This document shows positions 1 to 8,935 of a stretch of 18,666 nucleotides of DNA, piece by piece. This DNA comes from Cladosporium sp. IMV 00045 (Eukaryota; Ascomycota; Dothideomycetes; Cladosporiales; Cladosporiaceae). A program made the position numbers and the translations under genes. The notes under the pieces are model-generated. The model worked only from the letters and a program-made list of their open reading frames with translations, searched no databases and had not been told where the DNA came from. The stretch lies in assembly GCA_001931905.2 (NCBI GenBank), contig MSJI02000057.1, forward strand, positions 1 through 18,666, in the 5' to 3' direction. The first letter of the stretch is position 1, and every line of letters begins with the position of its first letter.

Positions 1-1366
1 AGTCATTGTGGCGGTGGCCTGGCTGAGCACACCTGCTACAAACCTGCTCCTTGGTGCACGAAAAGGCTTTGTGTCCGAGGCTTAGACATCTGAAGCACTG
101 CATCGGTCCACGCCTGGGCTCGAACACCCGGGTGAAGGCCGATTCTCCGTCCACAATGAAGTATTGGCCCTCCAGAAGCCTCGCGGCGTCTGCGCGCTTG
201 GTCACGTACACGACCATGGATCCGTACGCCTTTTGTACGTCCTTCCGGCTGAGCCACGATATCTTCGCAATCCTCACCTCGTTCTCCTTCTCCAGCATCT
301 CCACGGCGCCCGTTCGAAGCTCGCCGTGCTCGTCCAACACTGCCGTCCGGCACGCATTGTCCACCTTGACCGGGTACCACTGATCTCGCAGCACGCGCGA
401 CCCCACCGCTTTAGTTTTCTCAACCACCTCCTTCACCCGTGCAAGCTCACTCTCATCTCGACAAGTGACGCGGATACGGGCAGCATGACGAGGGTCCCTC
501 GTGACTGCCACGCACCGCCAGCCGCTTCCTTCCTCTCCTTCACGCATCTCTTTCTCGATATTCTGTCTGAGCTTGCTCGCACTTGCATTGTCCCTCTCCG
601 CCTCTTCCACGTTGGTCACGTCCACGGTGCAGTACAGCGTATCCGTGAAAGTCGATGGGGTCGTCTGATTGGAGATTGTCCTGAGGTTGCTAGGGCGGCT
701 GCCGGGCGGCGTGCGCGCGACATCGGCATACGATGGGTTCGGGCTCGAGTGTTGGACGCTGGATAACTGCTTTTCGACAATGGCCGTTACCTGCTCCTGT
801 ACAATGCTAGTGACCTGTTGCTGTACGATACTAGTGACCTGTTGCTGAACGATACCAGTGACTGTTTCGGTGACAATCTTCATGACTTCTCGCTGCACGA
901 TACTCTTGACCTCTTGCTGTACGACCTGCGTGACTTCCCGGCGCACTACCTCACTCACCTGTTGTTGCACCGCTCTCTTAACTTCTTCCCCGATGGCATG
1001 TACGATTTCGTGCTGCACGGTGACCTTCAACTGCTCTTGCACCACCTCTCTGACCTCATCTGCCACAGCCTCCTTTACTTGCCCGACGTCCGGTACCTGG
1101 TCGATGGCCTCCTGGACCAGCGCGAGGCGCTCGTCGACAGAATCGTGCACGCCGGCGATGGCCTTCAGTATCGTCTCCAGCCGAGACTCTTGGACATCGC
1201 TGCTTTTGTCGGCGCCTTGACTCGGGATCCTCTCCCTTGCCAGCGTGCCTCGGTGCAATTTTCTGTAGTCAATCTCGGTGCGCGAAGCTCGCGGCCGGCC
1301 CAGACGTGCCACTCCCGGCGACGCGCTGTTGTCAGGTTGCGGCAACGGGCGCGCAGCGGCGGCCAT
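1..1366 (-). CDS. LINE (Tad1-like) ORF1 / gag protein, partial at the left window edge
   Basis: This is the nucleic-acid-binding ORF1 protein of a non-LTR retrotransposon. I translated the minus strand from the ATG at 1366-1364 and found no stop down to base 2, so at least 455 residues are open and the C-terminus lies outside the window. In order it has an Ala/Pro/Arg-rich N-terminus, a Val/Gln/Glu-rich repeat region of 13 octads (770-1081), a Pro/Ser linker, a conserved block (YGSMVVYVTKRADAARLL, near 220-165) typical of fungal Tad1 ORF1 proteins, and a CCHC zinc knuckle (C-x2-C-x4-H-x4-C, bases 97-56). A second knuckle (C-x2-C-x4-H) starts at 40 and is cut by the edge. Knuckles in LINE ORF1 proteins bind the element's RNA; that role is family knowledge. 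ORF2 (endonuclease/RT) should lie beyond the left edge. The uninterrupted frame makes this the best preserved transposon in the window. Confidence 0.88.
   Translation of the reverse strand, partial: MAAAARPLPQPDNSASPGVARLGRPRASRTEIDYRKLHRGTLARERIPSQGADKSSDVQESRLETILKAIAGVHDSVDERLALVQEAIDQVPDVGQVKEAVADEVREVVQEQLKVTVQHEIVHAIGEEVKRAVQQQVSEVVRREVTQVVQQEVKSIVQREVMKIVTETVTGIVQQQVTSIVQQQVTSIVQEQVTAIVEKQLSSVQHSSPNPSYADVARTPPGSRPSNLRTISNQTTPSTFTDTLYCTVDVTNVEEAERDNASASKLRQNIEKEMREGEEGSGWRCVAVTRDPRHAARIRVTCRDESELARVKEVVEKTKAVGSRVLRDQWYPVKVDNACRTAVLDEHGELRTGAVEMLEKENEVRIAKISWLSRKDVQKAYGSMVVYVTKRADAARLLEGQYFIVDGESAFTRVFEPRRGPMQCFRCLSLGHKAFSCTKEQVCSRCAQPGHRHND
770..1081 (-). repeat. 13 tandem octad (24-bp) coding repeats inside LINE ORF1
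   Basis: Read on the minus strand, these 312 bases encode exactly thirteen consecutive 8-residue units with consensus [EQ]-V-x-x-[IV]-V-x-x, for example QVTSIVQQ, QVTSIVQE, EVTQVVQQ and EVKSIVQR. Units nearest 770-840 are almost identical at the DNA level; units nearer 1081 have diverged. The pattern puts hydrophobic residues at positions 2, 5 and 6 of each unit and polar or charged ones elsewhere, so an amphipathic helical rod or oligomerisation segment is likely. LINE ORF1 proteins often have an N-terminal coiled coil, but that is normally a heptad pattern. Confidence 0.85.
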
Positions 1367-1449
1367 TGATGGATATGCCAACTAGGCACAATATTTACTT
1401 AAAAAGCGTCCTTTTTCTCAATAATAAAAACAAGCCTCCAGGAGTCTGA

Positions 1450-3104
1450 TCAGGAGTGCTGGTAACGGCGGTCTCTACGAGAGCTAATCATGATACAGAA
1501 TATATAACCTACTCCAGTATTCCCCCCGGGAAAAGCGACGCCTTTTCGACTACTTGGCTCGTACCTGTATCTTTCCCTGAGCTGTTCAAACTCCCCTAGT
1601 AGGCTGTCGAAGGTCGCCAGTTGTTCCCACAATGCATGCTTTGCGTCATTGTCTGCTTGCAACCTTAAAGAAGCATGCTTTAGGGGTGACCGTACCTCAA
1701 GCAATCGCTCCAATTCCGACCAGTCGGCAGCATCAAGACAGTCCGAGGAGGAAAGCCGATCAGAATCACTCAGTGATCGGAAGTGTGTTTGATACAACTC
1801 AAGGGCGTCGCGGAGCTTCATGGCGCGCTCGATCATGTCGCAGCTACTGTTCCACCTGATGCCGCCGTTGACAATCACTCGATAGATCCGGCCGTCGTCG
1901 GGATCGGCGTCGACGTTTTGCTTCATCTCGAAGAAACGTCGACGTTTTAGTGTCTTTTGGATATGGGTGACTAGGTTGTGGAGTTTCCCGGCAGGGCCTT
2001 TGCGACGCCACGTCTGAAGTGCTCCTTCTAAAGGCTCAGACCGCACAACTGCTTCGAAAGCGGCTACATGGCGGCTGTCCGAGAGGCAGTCTTCGCGCTC
2101 TTCCTGATCGATTGCGTCATTGTCTGTCCCGTATAGCACCGCTTTAGCCACGAGACTAATCACATGTGCACCGCAGCGCAGGCGGTTGTGTTCTGGATCA
2201 ATTTCCAGACTACCGCTTAAAACCCTGATCGCTCGGTCGTTTGCCGCCGCGTTGTCCGCCATGAAATACTCCACTTTTTCGGCAATGTCGAAGTCGTTGA
2301 TCACCCGCAAGACCTCCTCCGCGATGCTTTCGCCGCTGTGCGATCCTCTCGTGTCGCGCAGACTGAGAAGTATGGCGCGCGGACAGAGAGAGCGGCATCG
2401 AGATAATGTGCAGTCACTTCGAGAAAATCCAGGCCGTTGTCAGCGGTCCAATTGTCGAAGGAAATTGTTATGCTACTCGCTGCCTGACTCAAGGACTTTT
2501 CGATTTTCTCCTTGGCAGCAGATGCTGCTTGCATGATCCAATCTCGGATCGTATTTGCGCTGGTCGGGACCATGTTTTCTAGTCGAGGGTTTTGGAAGGT
2601 CAGCAGGAATAGATGTGATTGCGAGCTCGCCTGTCGTAACGATTGGTTGGTCGTCACTGCCCATCGGACGAAAGCATCAATCCATCCTTTCTCATTGAAA
2701 GTCGAGTGATCGGCCGTGTGCTGGCGATCAACGTAGTCAAGCAAAGAGCCTGCTCGACGCTTCAAACCTCGGTGCATCTGTTGTCCTTTGAGATCGAAAC
2801 CATGTCGCTCCATGTGACGTCGTGCCGGTGTGGTCGAGGCAGCTGCGAGGATGTAGTCCTTATGCGGATGGTGCACGGAGTCGGCATGACATATCGTACA
2901 GAGCCAAACGAGGCTGTAGTCGCTGTCTCGTATCAACGCCTCTCCGTGTTTCCATATCCAGCTTTCCCGCGGTTTCTTCGAGGGCGGTGCGGGCGCGTAG
3001 CCACTGAGTTCCGCGCCAGTAACTAGCAGACCACCTTCGTTTTGACGTCTACGCTGCGAGAGTGCAGTGTATGGTTCCGTTGTGCTCACTGATGTGTCTG
3101 CCAT
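1450..3104 (-). pseudogene. hAT-family transposase, frameshifted and C-terminally truncated
   Basis: This is a cut-and-paste transposase remnant. The likely start is the ATG at 3104-3102. Near residues 69-101 there is a BED-type zinc finger (C-x2-C, then H-x3-H). The first catalytic aspartate lies in ISFDNWTADNG (D near 2456). The frame then breaks near 2370, where the reading must slip by one base to continue as LRDTRGSHSGESIAEEV. The second half carries the second aspartate (FMADNAAANDRAI) and the hAT motif RWNSSCDMIERAMKLRDALELY. The family pattern stops after RYRYEPSS near 1555, and the rest to the stop at 1450 is foreign sequence, so the C-terminal part with the third acidic residue and the hAT dimerisation domain is missing. 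It cannot make an active transposase as it stands. Confidence 0.85.
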
Positions 3105-3453
3105 CGTGGCGTAAGTCGCAGTGAATGCTTGTTGGCTTTGTTCGGCGGCGCTTTGTCGAGTCGGGCACAAAATTGCGGGACTCGCGTGTCGCCGCGTCGC
3201 GTGCGTTGCGCGACAACCAATCAGAGGAGCACGGGTCCCGGCTGAGCCTTGATAGGGTCAGGGTTGGGGTCAGAGGACGAGATTTGGAATTTATTACATT
3301 CAATGCTAAGAAAGGTACAATGTCTGCAGACAGTCTGCAGACAACAAGAAAATGTCTGGTCTGCTTATATAATAGTTTTGCCGTTGTCTGTTCGTCTGAT
3401 TACGTGATCAGACAGACAGACTGTCTGTCTGTGTCTGTCTGATGAACACCCTG
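1535..3453 (-). mobile_element. hAT DNA transposon, 5' end preserved, 3' end lost
   Basis: Reading the minus strand from 3453, the element opens with CAGGGTGTTCATCAGACAG, a good match to the CAGGG-type terminal inverted repeats of hAT elements. Subterminal palindromic repeats and then the transposase remnant follow. The opposite terminus is not in the window, because the sequence near 1535 changes to LINE. hAT elements make 8-bp target duplications; the 8 bases outside this end are 3454-3461, but no partner can be tested without the lost end. Confidence 0.65.
3321..3453. repeat. hAT terminal and subterminal palindromic repeats (CAGAC/GTCTG)
   Basis: Between the transposase start and the element end lies a dense set of short inverted repeats. 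GTCTGCAGAC occurs at 3322-3331 and again at 3333-3342. GTCTGAT and ATCAGAC face each other at 3394-3400 and 3407-3413 across TACGTG. CAGACAGACAG at 3409-3419 and CTGTCTGTCTG at 3421-3431 form an 11-bp-arm palindrome with one base between. Further GTCTG units run to 3440. hAT transposases are known to bind repeated subterminal motifs, and these fit that role. A TATA-like stretch (3366-3372) may serve the transposase promoter. Confidence 0.7.
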
Positions 3454-5979
3454 TCCGAGGGCACTTTGGGACGGGATCTATGCCGGCACACGCACGATGC
3501 CCATTGGCTGTGAGCCACCGCAGAATCGGCTACACACTTCCAGGAGACATGGGTTCTGCCGCTTTCCCTCGCAAGCAAAGGAGCTCACTCTGTCACCGAG
3601 AATCTTTTCCATGCTCGTACTATCAAGCCCACATTTCTCGCCGCCCATGCCAGCCTTCTTAATGGAAGCCATTACCCACCAAGGTACGGCTGACTGGCCC
3701 TTTTCCTTCCCAGCTTGGCTCGACCACTCAATCAACCGGGGCTGAGACCGCATCTACGCAAGTTTGCAAATAGCTCCAGCCATTTACGTGGACAATAGGG
3801 CATGCGTGGAGAAAAGCCAGGCGTACTTATTATTAGCATGTCCATTGGCATATGACCACAAAACAAACGTTTCCGAGGGTGGTCGAGATTGACCTCACTC
3901 ATGCATCATGCTGCGTCATGGCTTCATGCATACAATCCTTGTCGGTAGGCCATGCGCCCTTGATAGAGCTTACCGTGAAGAAGGAACATCAAAATCGCCC
4001 TCGCCCCTCCGCTTGATCAGCGTGCAGCCCGTTCGCAAAAGATCATTCGCCACAATCAGAGCCAGCCCCACATCGCAACCGCTTTCTTTGCTTTCGGTAT
4101 CACGCTGTGTCTTCTGCCTTCTACCATTTTAGACGACTTCGACCGAACCTGATCGCGTGTCGTCGCTCTAAATCCTTACGTCCTGAGTCCTTTTAGCCAC
4201 CGCGGTTCAGGACCAGCACCCGCAAGCTTGGGCGAGAGGAACCGTTGTGGCTGTCACGAGCAGGCGGCTTTCCCCCACTGCCATTGCTCGCGCGAGCAAA
4301 CTTGTCCAAATCGCCCCCGGTTGGTGTCGGCCGAGCCACGAGGCATAATTCCAACCTCTTCCTGTGGTTGAGGTCCCATGTGAGGCTTCCCAGCGTACAC
4401 TGCAACAGACGTGTTGTGTTGGGACATATATCGAGTTGTGGAGGCGGCGCCGGGAATGCGAATAAGTATGTATCATCCATCTCCTCGAAGCCTGCCTCGC
4501 ATTGAGGCAACGTATGCTGAACGCATCCAAGCAGAAGACGATACGAAACAGACGACTCCTTGTTCTTGCTTCTTGGATTTGTAATTTTACTCTAAGGCTC
4601 GGGTACCCATTAAGTCGACTGATGCCCATGGACTACCGTCTGAAGATGTATGCTGACAAGTGTACTGCAGCCTTGCAAGTTTTAGACGTATATTCCACGC
4701 GGCCACGATTCCTTACGACCAAAAGTAATACTTAGGTATGTCCCAGTCTCATTTTCCTTTAGTGGTGGATTGTGCGTGGCTCTGTCTGGGTCTGCGGAAC
4801 CGCTTCGGTGCCGGCGGTGTTGATCGGGTAAGAGAGTGAAGACGAAGGGAGAGCGCGGGTTTACTCCAGGGCACCTCTGCGGTTGCATTGTGGAGGGTGT
4901 TGACGTATGGTCGACACTATGGAACCGTGCATTTGATGCTGGATTAGTCGCTTGGTTTCGCAACCCGTCTGGAGCCACGGCGGACATCCCATGGCCGGCG
5001 ATGACTGCGCTACGGCCCAGCGTCGCTCTTAAATTCTTCCGCTCTCGAAGACACCATGCGCTATTCTGGAACCTACGAGGAGTCGGTGGCAGCATGTCCG
5101 CAATGATGTGTGTTCGCAGGAGGCTGCTTTGATGATGCACCAGTCGACCCGTCGATGATGGCGGCAATGCCCTGGCTGCATGATTCATGCAAGCCCAGCG
5201 GTATTGGCCACACCCGCACCAGTGCATCATGAGGCTCTTTTTTCCAGGTTGTCACGTGGATGGCGGTGTTTCGGTGTTTCGGTGTTGAGCTGCTCAATGG
5301 CTCTGAAGCTGAAGCTGAAGTCAAGCTGGAGTCCGCCGGGAGGCTTCCGAGGAGCATTGTGGCACTTGGAAATCACAGAACCAGTATTTACTGCAAGGCC
5401 AAAGCTCTTCCACGCTATTTCGACGAATAATAGCGTCTACAAGACAGAACCACAATGATTACACTTTGTGCGAAGCAAAATCGAGTCCTGAGGCACCCAG
5501 AGCAACTTCTAATTTGCAGCCAAAGCAAGACCTACATTCACTCAAGAAAACGGTGTCTCTCTACAAGTTCTAGTTGGTTAAGATTGATACCAATGGAGCT
5601 AGCTAGACGGGCGACCTTTTCCGGTTGATCGAGGACAAATGCCAGAAGCCTGGAACGATTGCCAACATAAGTGACCAGCTCGGGGCTTGGAAACCGCTCA
5701 TCGGCATGATCCCTATGGCAGGCCTATTGCAACTTGCAATTTGAGGTCATGACTGCAGAAACGCCGAAGGCGTCTGATCGTTCTTTCTAACAGGAGCCCT
5801 TGGTTGCATCTATTTTCGGCTGGTGTTATCCCTAGCCAGCACATCGCGCTCCTTTTGTTTTGCCTCCAGCTTTGGATGAATTGTCCATATAGTCATTGCT
5901 CTCTTGCCATTGTTTGACTAACCATCACCATCCAGAATAAAACCACCTCAAGTACAGGTTCCAGCACTGGGACTCAGCG
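3454..5979. other. 2.5-kb stretch without a supportable gene
   Basis: Open frames occur on both strands. They include 91 codons on minus at 3478-3753, 105 and 140 codons on minus at 4193-4510 and 4207-4629, and 182 codons on minus at 4682-5230. None shows a recognisable domain, motif, splice pattern or convincing start, and overlapping frames are open on both strands. Old repeat debris, or the 5' flank of the PSP1 gene, is the likeliest content. The last ~120 bases before 5980 are pyrimidine-rich with CCATCACCATCC-like tracts, as in many fungal promoters and 5' UTRs; an in-frame TAA at 5938 bounds the coding start. Confidence 0.5.
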
Positions 5980-8516
5980 ATGCGGCGTACAACACCAAAC
6001 TCTGAACCGTTGGCTTCGTCTGAAGACGAGGGGCCATGGCTGTCTGCAACGACCTTCGGCAGCCTTCCAACTAAGGAGAATGGTGTTCCAGGCCTAGGTG
6101 GCGGCACATGGTCGTCGAGCCAGTCTTGTGGCTCATTCGGGCTGGGCGAGCAGGCTCGTCGTAACGCAGCGCGTGAAGCCCGTCTGGAAGCTCCCAATAA
6201 GGGCTCAGCAAGATCTGAAAACACTCATTCTCGTGCGACGAGTAGTGAGCACGGAGCAAACTTTCTGCTGTTTGCTATTTCATTGCAGCCAACCTCAAAG
6301 GCTGACAGGTCTTTGTCCCACTCCCAAGGGCAACGAGAGGTGCCGTCACCTTCTTCCGTGAGCAACCAGCAAGCCGTGGCAAGGGCAGAGAGACCTGCTG
6401 TGTTGCCTCTTGGTCTTCTCAATGAAGAGATTGAGGACGATTATGAGCCTGATCGAGAATCCGAACTGGGTGGGATGTTGACTCAAACAGCAAGCCACCC
6501 AGTGTTTGGTAATGTCCAGCGCACGTCGACATTGGCAACACAGTACGATTCTCCATTCTCTGCTTCGAATGGTGCGCGTCGCTCTGATACCTTCGACGGT
6601 AGCGGTTTCAATCGATGTCTCGAGTCAGCGTTTGGGGAGCTGAGAGGACTTGGTAAGCAATCATCCTTCCATAAAGCATCATCCAAAGCTTTTATGGGTC
6701 TCACAGGGCATGCGCCACTGCCACGTAATGAGATACTGACGGTTCTCCTTCTGCTGGCAGATCAACATCCGCGCCGTCCTCAGCGGCAGAGCTCTCTCGG
6801 CTGGGAAGACCTTCCTCATTACAGCGAGAGCTGTCGTCATTCAATGGCGGGTCTGCCGACAAGGCGTAATACCATCGCCACTGGGGTTAATCGTGGTCTG
6901 AGCGCCGCGGACACGCACAACAGCAATCGTAAGTAAGACCCATTGTATGGTATTCACCGAGCCTCACATGTAAGCAAACCTCACTCTCCCCGTCACCGAG
7001 GGTGTGAGGTTGCAAATGTGACTGTAGGGCGGTTTTTATGAGCCTTCACGCTTCCAAATTCTTATTCTTCCCAGACCTCGACACATACCCCGAACTCACC
7101 GCACCTGACAACAACAACAGCAGTAACATCGATACAGAGCTCAACACAGACATGCGTTCCATGTTGCACAACCGTGTCAACGCCAGCCTCCCGGCTGGCT
7201 ATCAAGTCCCGTACGTTGTCCTGGAGCCGCATGAGCGCACCACTAACGCCGATTGCACCATCGGCATGCAGTTCGCCAATTCACGCCCTCGCAAGCTCCT
7301 TTACATCGTCTCCTTCAAGTGCTCTCGTGTCGGAGTCTTCTACCTTCTCGACAACACTCGCCTGACCATCGTCGAAGGTGACATTGTCATCGTTGAGGCT
7401 GACCGCGGCCAGGATCTCGGTGTTGTGCAGCATGCACATGTCACCCAAAATGAGGCACGCATTCTCCTCGCCAAGTACGGCGAAGAGCAGTATAAGTGGC
7501 TCATGACGTTTTCCATCAACAACCAAGCCGGTGCGGTCAACGCTAGCGCAGCCGTCTACGGAGGATCCACCAGTACCGGCAGCGCCAGCATGCCATCCAC
7601 TCGCCCGCCGCGCGACCAGTACTCCAACCTGAAGCCAAAGGCCATCAAGCGCATGCCCGCCCCGCACGAAGTCCGCATGCTCAGGGAAAAGGAAGGTAAC
7701 GAGGCCAAGGCGAGACGCGTGTGTCAACAGAAAGTCTACCAGCACCATCTGCACATGGAGATTTTGGAGGCCGAATTCCAATGGTAAATTAATCTCATGC
7801 TCAACCATCACCCAGCACATGCTAACGTTTTGTCAAACAGGGACTGGCAGAAGCTCATTTTCTATTACTATGCCGATCACTTCGTCAATTTCAAGGGCCT
7901 AGTCAACGACTTGTACAAGCTCTACAAGGTTCGCCTCTGGATGTCGGCTGTCAACCCGCTTCTTTCTCGCCGAACGCCATCAATCAGCCGCCGACTGGCA
8001 CCGGCCCAGGCGCTATCACCTCTCCGGCTGGAGGTTCTGGCTTTGACACCTCTTACACCATGGCGTCGGGACCGATTCGGACCCGTACGGCGCTGTGCCG
8101 CCATACCAGCTCCCGCTAAACACCTACAACCCGGACTCTCCAAGTATCCCAGGCATCCACAACTCTTTTGCCCTGATGCACATGATGCAGCCCACGCTCC
8201 AGTGCCGCCGATGCCAGGCTTTCCGCAGATGCAACCCGTCCAGCAGATGCCGTCACTTCAACAGGCCCTGCACTACCAGTCTGTCAAGCCGACTGGCCCG
8301 GTCAAGCCGACTGATCCAGCCCAGCCTGCCAGGAGTGCTGAGCCAATGCAGAAGTTCGATGCGCTCAACTACCTAGCCCAGACCATGCTGGGCCTCGACC
8401 TTGACGCGAAGTTGACGCGAAGCATGGAAGTGAGAAGGCAGCCACCACTCAGGCTGGAACTCCCCAGAGCAGCGCTCAGCCGCCTAATGCTCCATCCACT
8501 TCCTCCTACCAACTGA
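5980..8516 (+). CDS. PSP1 C-terminal-domain protein, spliced; tail altered by indels (possible pseudogene)
   Basis: Predicted exons are 5980-6652, 6761-6928, 7075-7783 and 7841-8516. They join in frame (phases 1, 1, 2) to about 741 codons. The N-terminal 300 residues are Ser/Pro-rich and fit the variable arm of fungal PSP1 proteins. The PSP1 domain is intact: LYIVSFKCSRVGVFYLLDN, EGDIVIVEADRGQDLGVV (near 7295-7430), LKPKAIKRM and KEGNEAKARRVCQQKV (7629-7737). After intron 3 it continues with WDWQKLIFYYYADHFVNFK and VRLWMSAVNP. From there the tail is damaged. Family-like sequence continues one base out of frame near 7957, again near 8074 and again near 8195, which returns to the starting frame. 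An 11-bp tandem duplication at 8401-8422 shifts it once more. Family-like reading would end at 8576-8578; the open frame ends at 8516. Yeast PSP1 was found as a polymerase suppressor; molecular function is poorly known. Three indels could be assembly errors. Confidence 0.75.
6653..6760 (+). other. Intron 1 of the PSP1 gene
   Basis: Donor GTAAGC, branch point ATACTGACGG close to the 3' end, acceptor CTGGCAG. It is 108 bases long, a multiple of three, with no stop in frame, so an ORF scan reads straight through it. Removing it joins RGL to DQHPRRPQRQSSLGW, which matches the charged/Ser-rich style on both sides, whereas the intron reading (LLLLAD) does not. Confidence 0.8.
6929..7074 (+). other. 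Intron 2 of the PSP1 gene
   Basis: Donor GTAAGT after phase-1 C at 6928. The acceptor TTCTTCCCAG ends at 7074, giving the in-frame junction NSN-H-LDTYPELT. A competing acceptor, GACTGTAG at 7027, would also be possible but leaves a less clean join. Intron length is 146 bases with the preferred acceptor. Confidence 0.65.
7784..7840 (+). other. Intron 3 of the PSP1 gene
   Basis: Donor GTAAAT, branch point TGCTAACG, acceptor TGTCAAACAG; 57 bases. Splicing rebuilds a Trp codon (TG|G) and gives AEFQWDWQKL, the continuous motif expected at this point in PSP1 proteins. Without splicing the frame stops at the TAA at 7785. Confidence 0.92.
8401..8422 (+). repeat. 11-bp tandem duplication in the PSP1 tail
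   Basis: TTGACGCGAAG is present twice head to tail (8401-8411, 8412-8422). Removing one copy would reconnect LDLDAK to HGSEKAATTQAG and put the end of the gene in the frame that closes at 8576-8578. It is a real duplication signature rather than a homopolymer miscall. Confidence 0.9.
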
Positions 8517-8578
8517 AGGCACCGATTTGGGCGATTGGCACTCCGGCCTCCACCTTCCAGCCGTCGATTGCGCGTTAG

Positions 8579-8935
8579 CTGGCCATGACGAAGCTTGCAG
8601 TTGCTCAGAAGGAAGGTGTTGCCACGGAGAGTGGCAGGGGGCCTCAGTTAGAATGCAAGTCCAAGCTAGACTGGGTCAATTGGCATGACGCGTCGTTGAA
8701 GACTGCAAAAATGAGGGAAATGAATGGCCAATAGTCTAGGCGTTTTCTGTGAGGCCTGAATTAGCTAGTTTCAATGGTGATTGCTTAAGTGAAATGCAAC
8801 AGAAGTTTGCTTTCATTGTTTCTTGACACCCTTGTGTCCTTGACAGTAGTGTCGCCTTCTATGACGGCTGGTAGCTTGAACCATGTTGTCGATTTCTCGT
8901 GGATATCTCTTGTTTAGGGTTCCTAACTAACATGA
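8579..8935. other. 3' flank of the PSP1 gene, no gene seen
   Basis: About 360 bases between the family-like end of the PSP1 gene and the tail of the next LINE. No long frame or RNA-gene signal is visible. It probably holds the PSP1 3' UTR. Confidence 0.5.

Larger units (their letters stand above)
1..1535 (-). mobile_element. Tad1-like LINE, 5' portion (5' UTR + ORF1)
   Basis: The element reads leftwards. ORF1 starts at 1366; the roughly 170 bases on its 5' side (1367 to about 1535) are AT-rich, carry no conserved coding and are the likely 5' UTR with internal promoter. The right boundary is inferred from where the hAT transposase reading departs from its family pattern, next to a run of C/G near 1524-1530; it could be off by some tens of bases. 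Because LINEs usually lose 5' sequence, a copy that keeps its 5' end and an open ORF1 suggests a recent, perhaps full-length, insertion. It appears to have inserted into the hAT element to its right. Confidence 0.7.

Noticed and set aside
818..1369. 183-codon plus-strand open frame rich in Leu/Asp
   Set aside because: It is the antisense shadow of the octad repeats and neighbouring sequence of LINE ORF1; the minus strand has the zinc knuckles and family motifs.
3250..3276. GGGTCAGGG/GGGGTC repeats resembling telomeric DNA
   Set aside because: Only degenerate units, not TTAGGG; inside the hAT 5' region.
3478..3753. 91-codon minus-strand frame
   Set aside because: Unrecognised, with plus-strand frames open over the same interval; probably repeat debris or chance.
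3454..3879. TCCGAGGG at 3454-3461 and again at 3872-3879, as if an 8-bp target duplication
   Set aside because: The sequence between them has no inverted ends, and the first copy is explained as flank of the hAT end. Most likely coincidence.
4381..4590. Short plus-strand frame ending RIEATYAERIQAEDDTKQ and CSCFLDL
   Set aside because: It looks protein-like over about 40 codons but has no recognisable family, no upstream coding and no clear start.
4682..5230. 182-codon minus-strand open frame
   Set aside because: No domain, biased composition or splice signals; a 98-codon frame is open on the other strand over the same bases. Not enough support for a gene.
7281..7820. 179-codon minus-strand frame
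   Set aside because: Antisense to the PSP1 domain exon, which has clear family motifs and introns on the plus strand.
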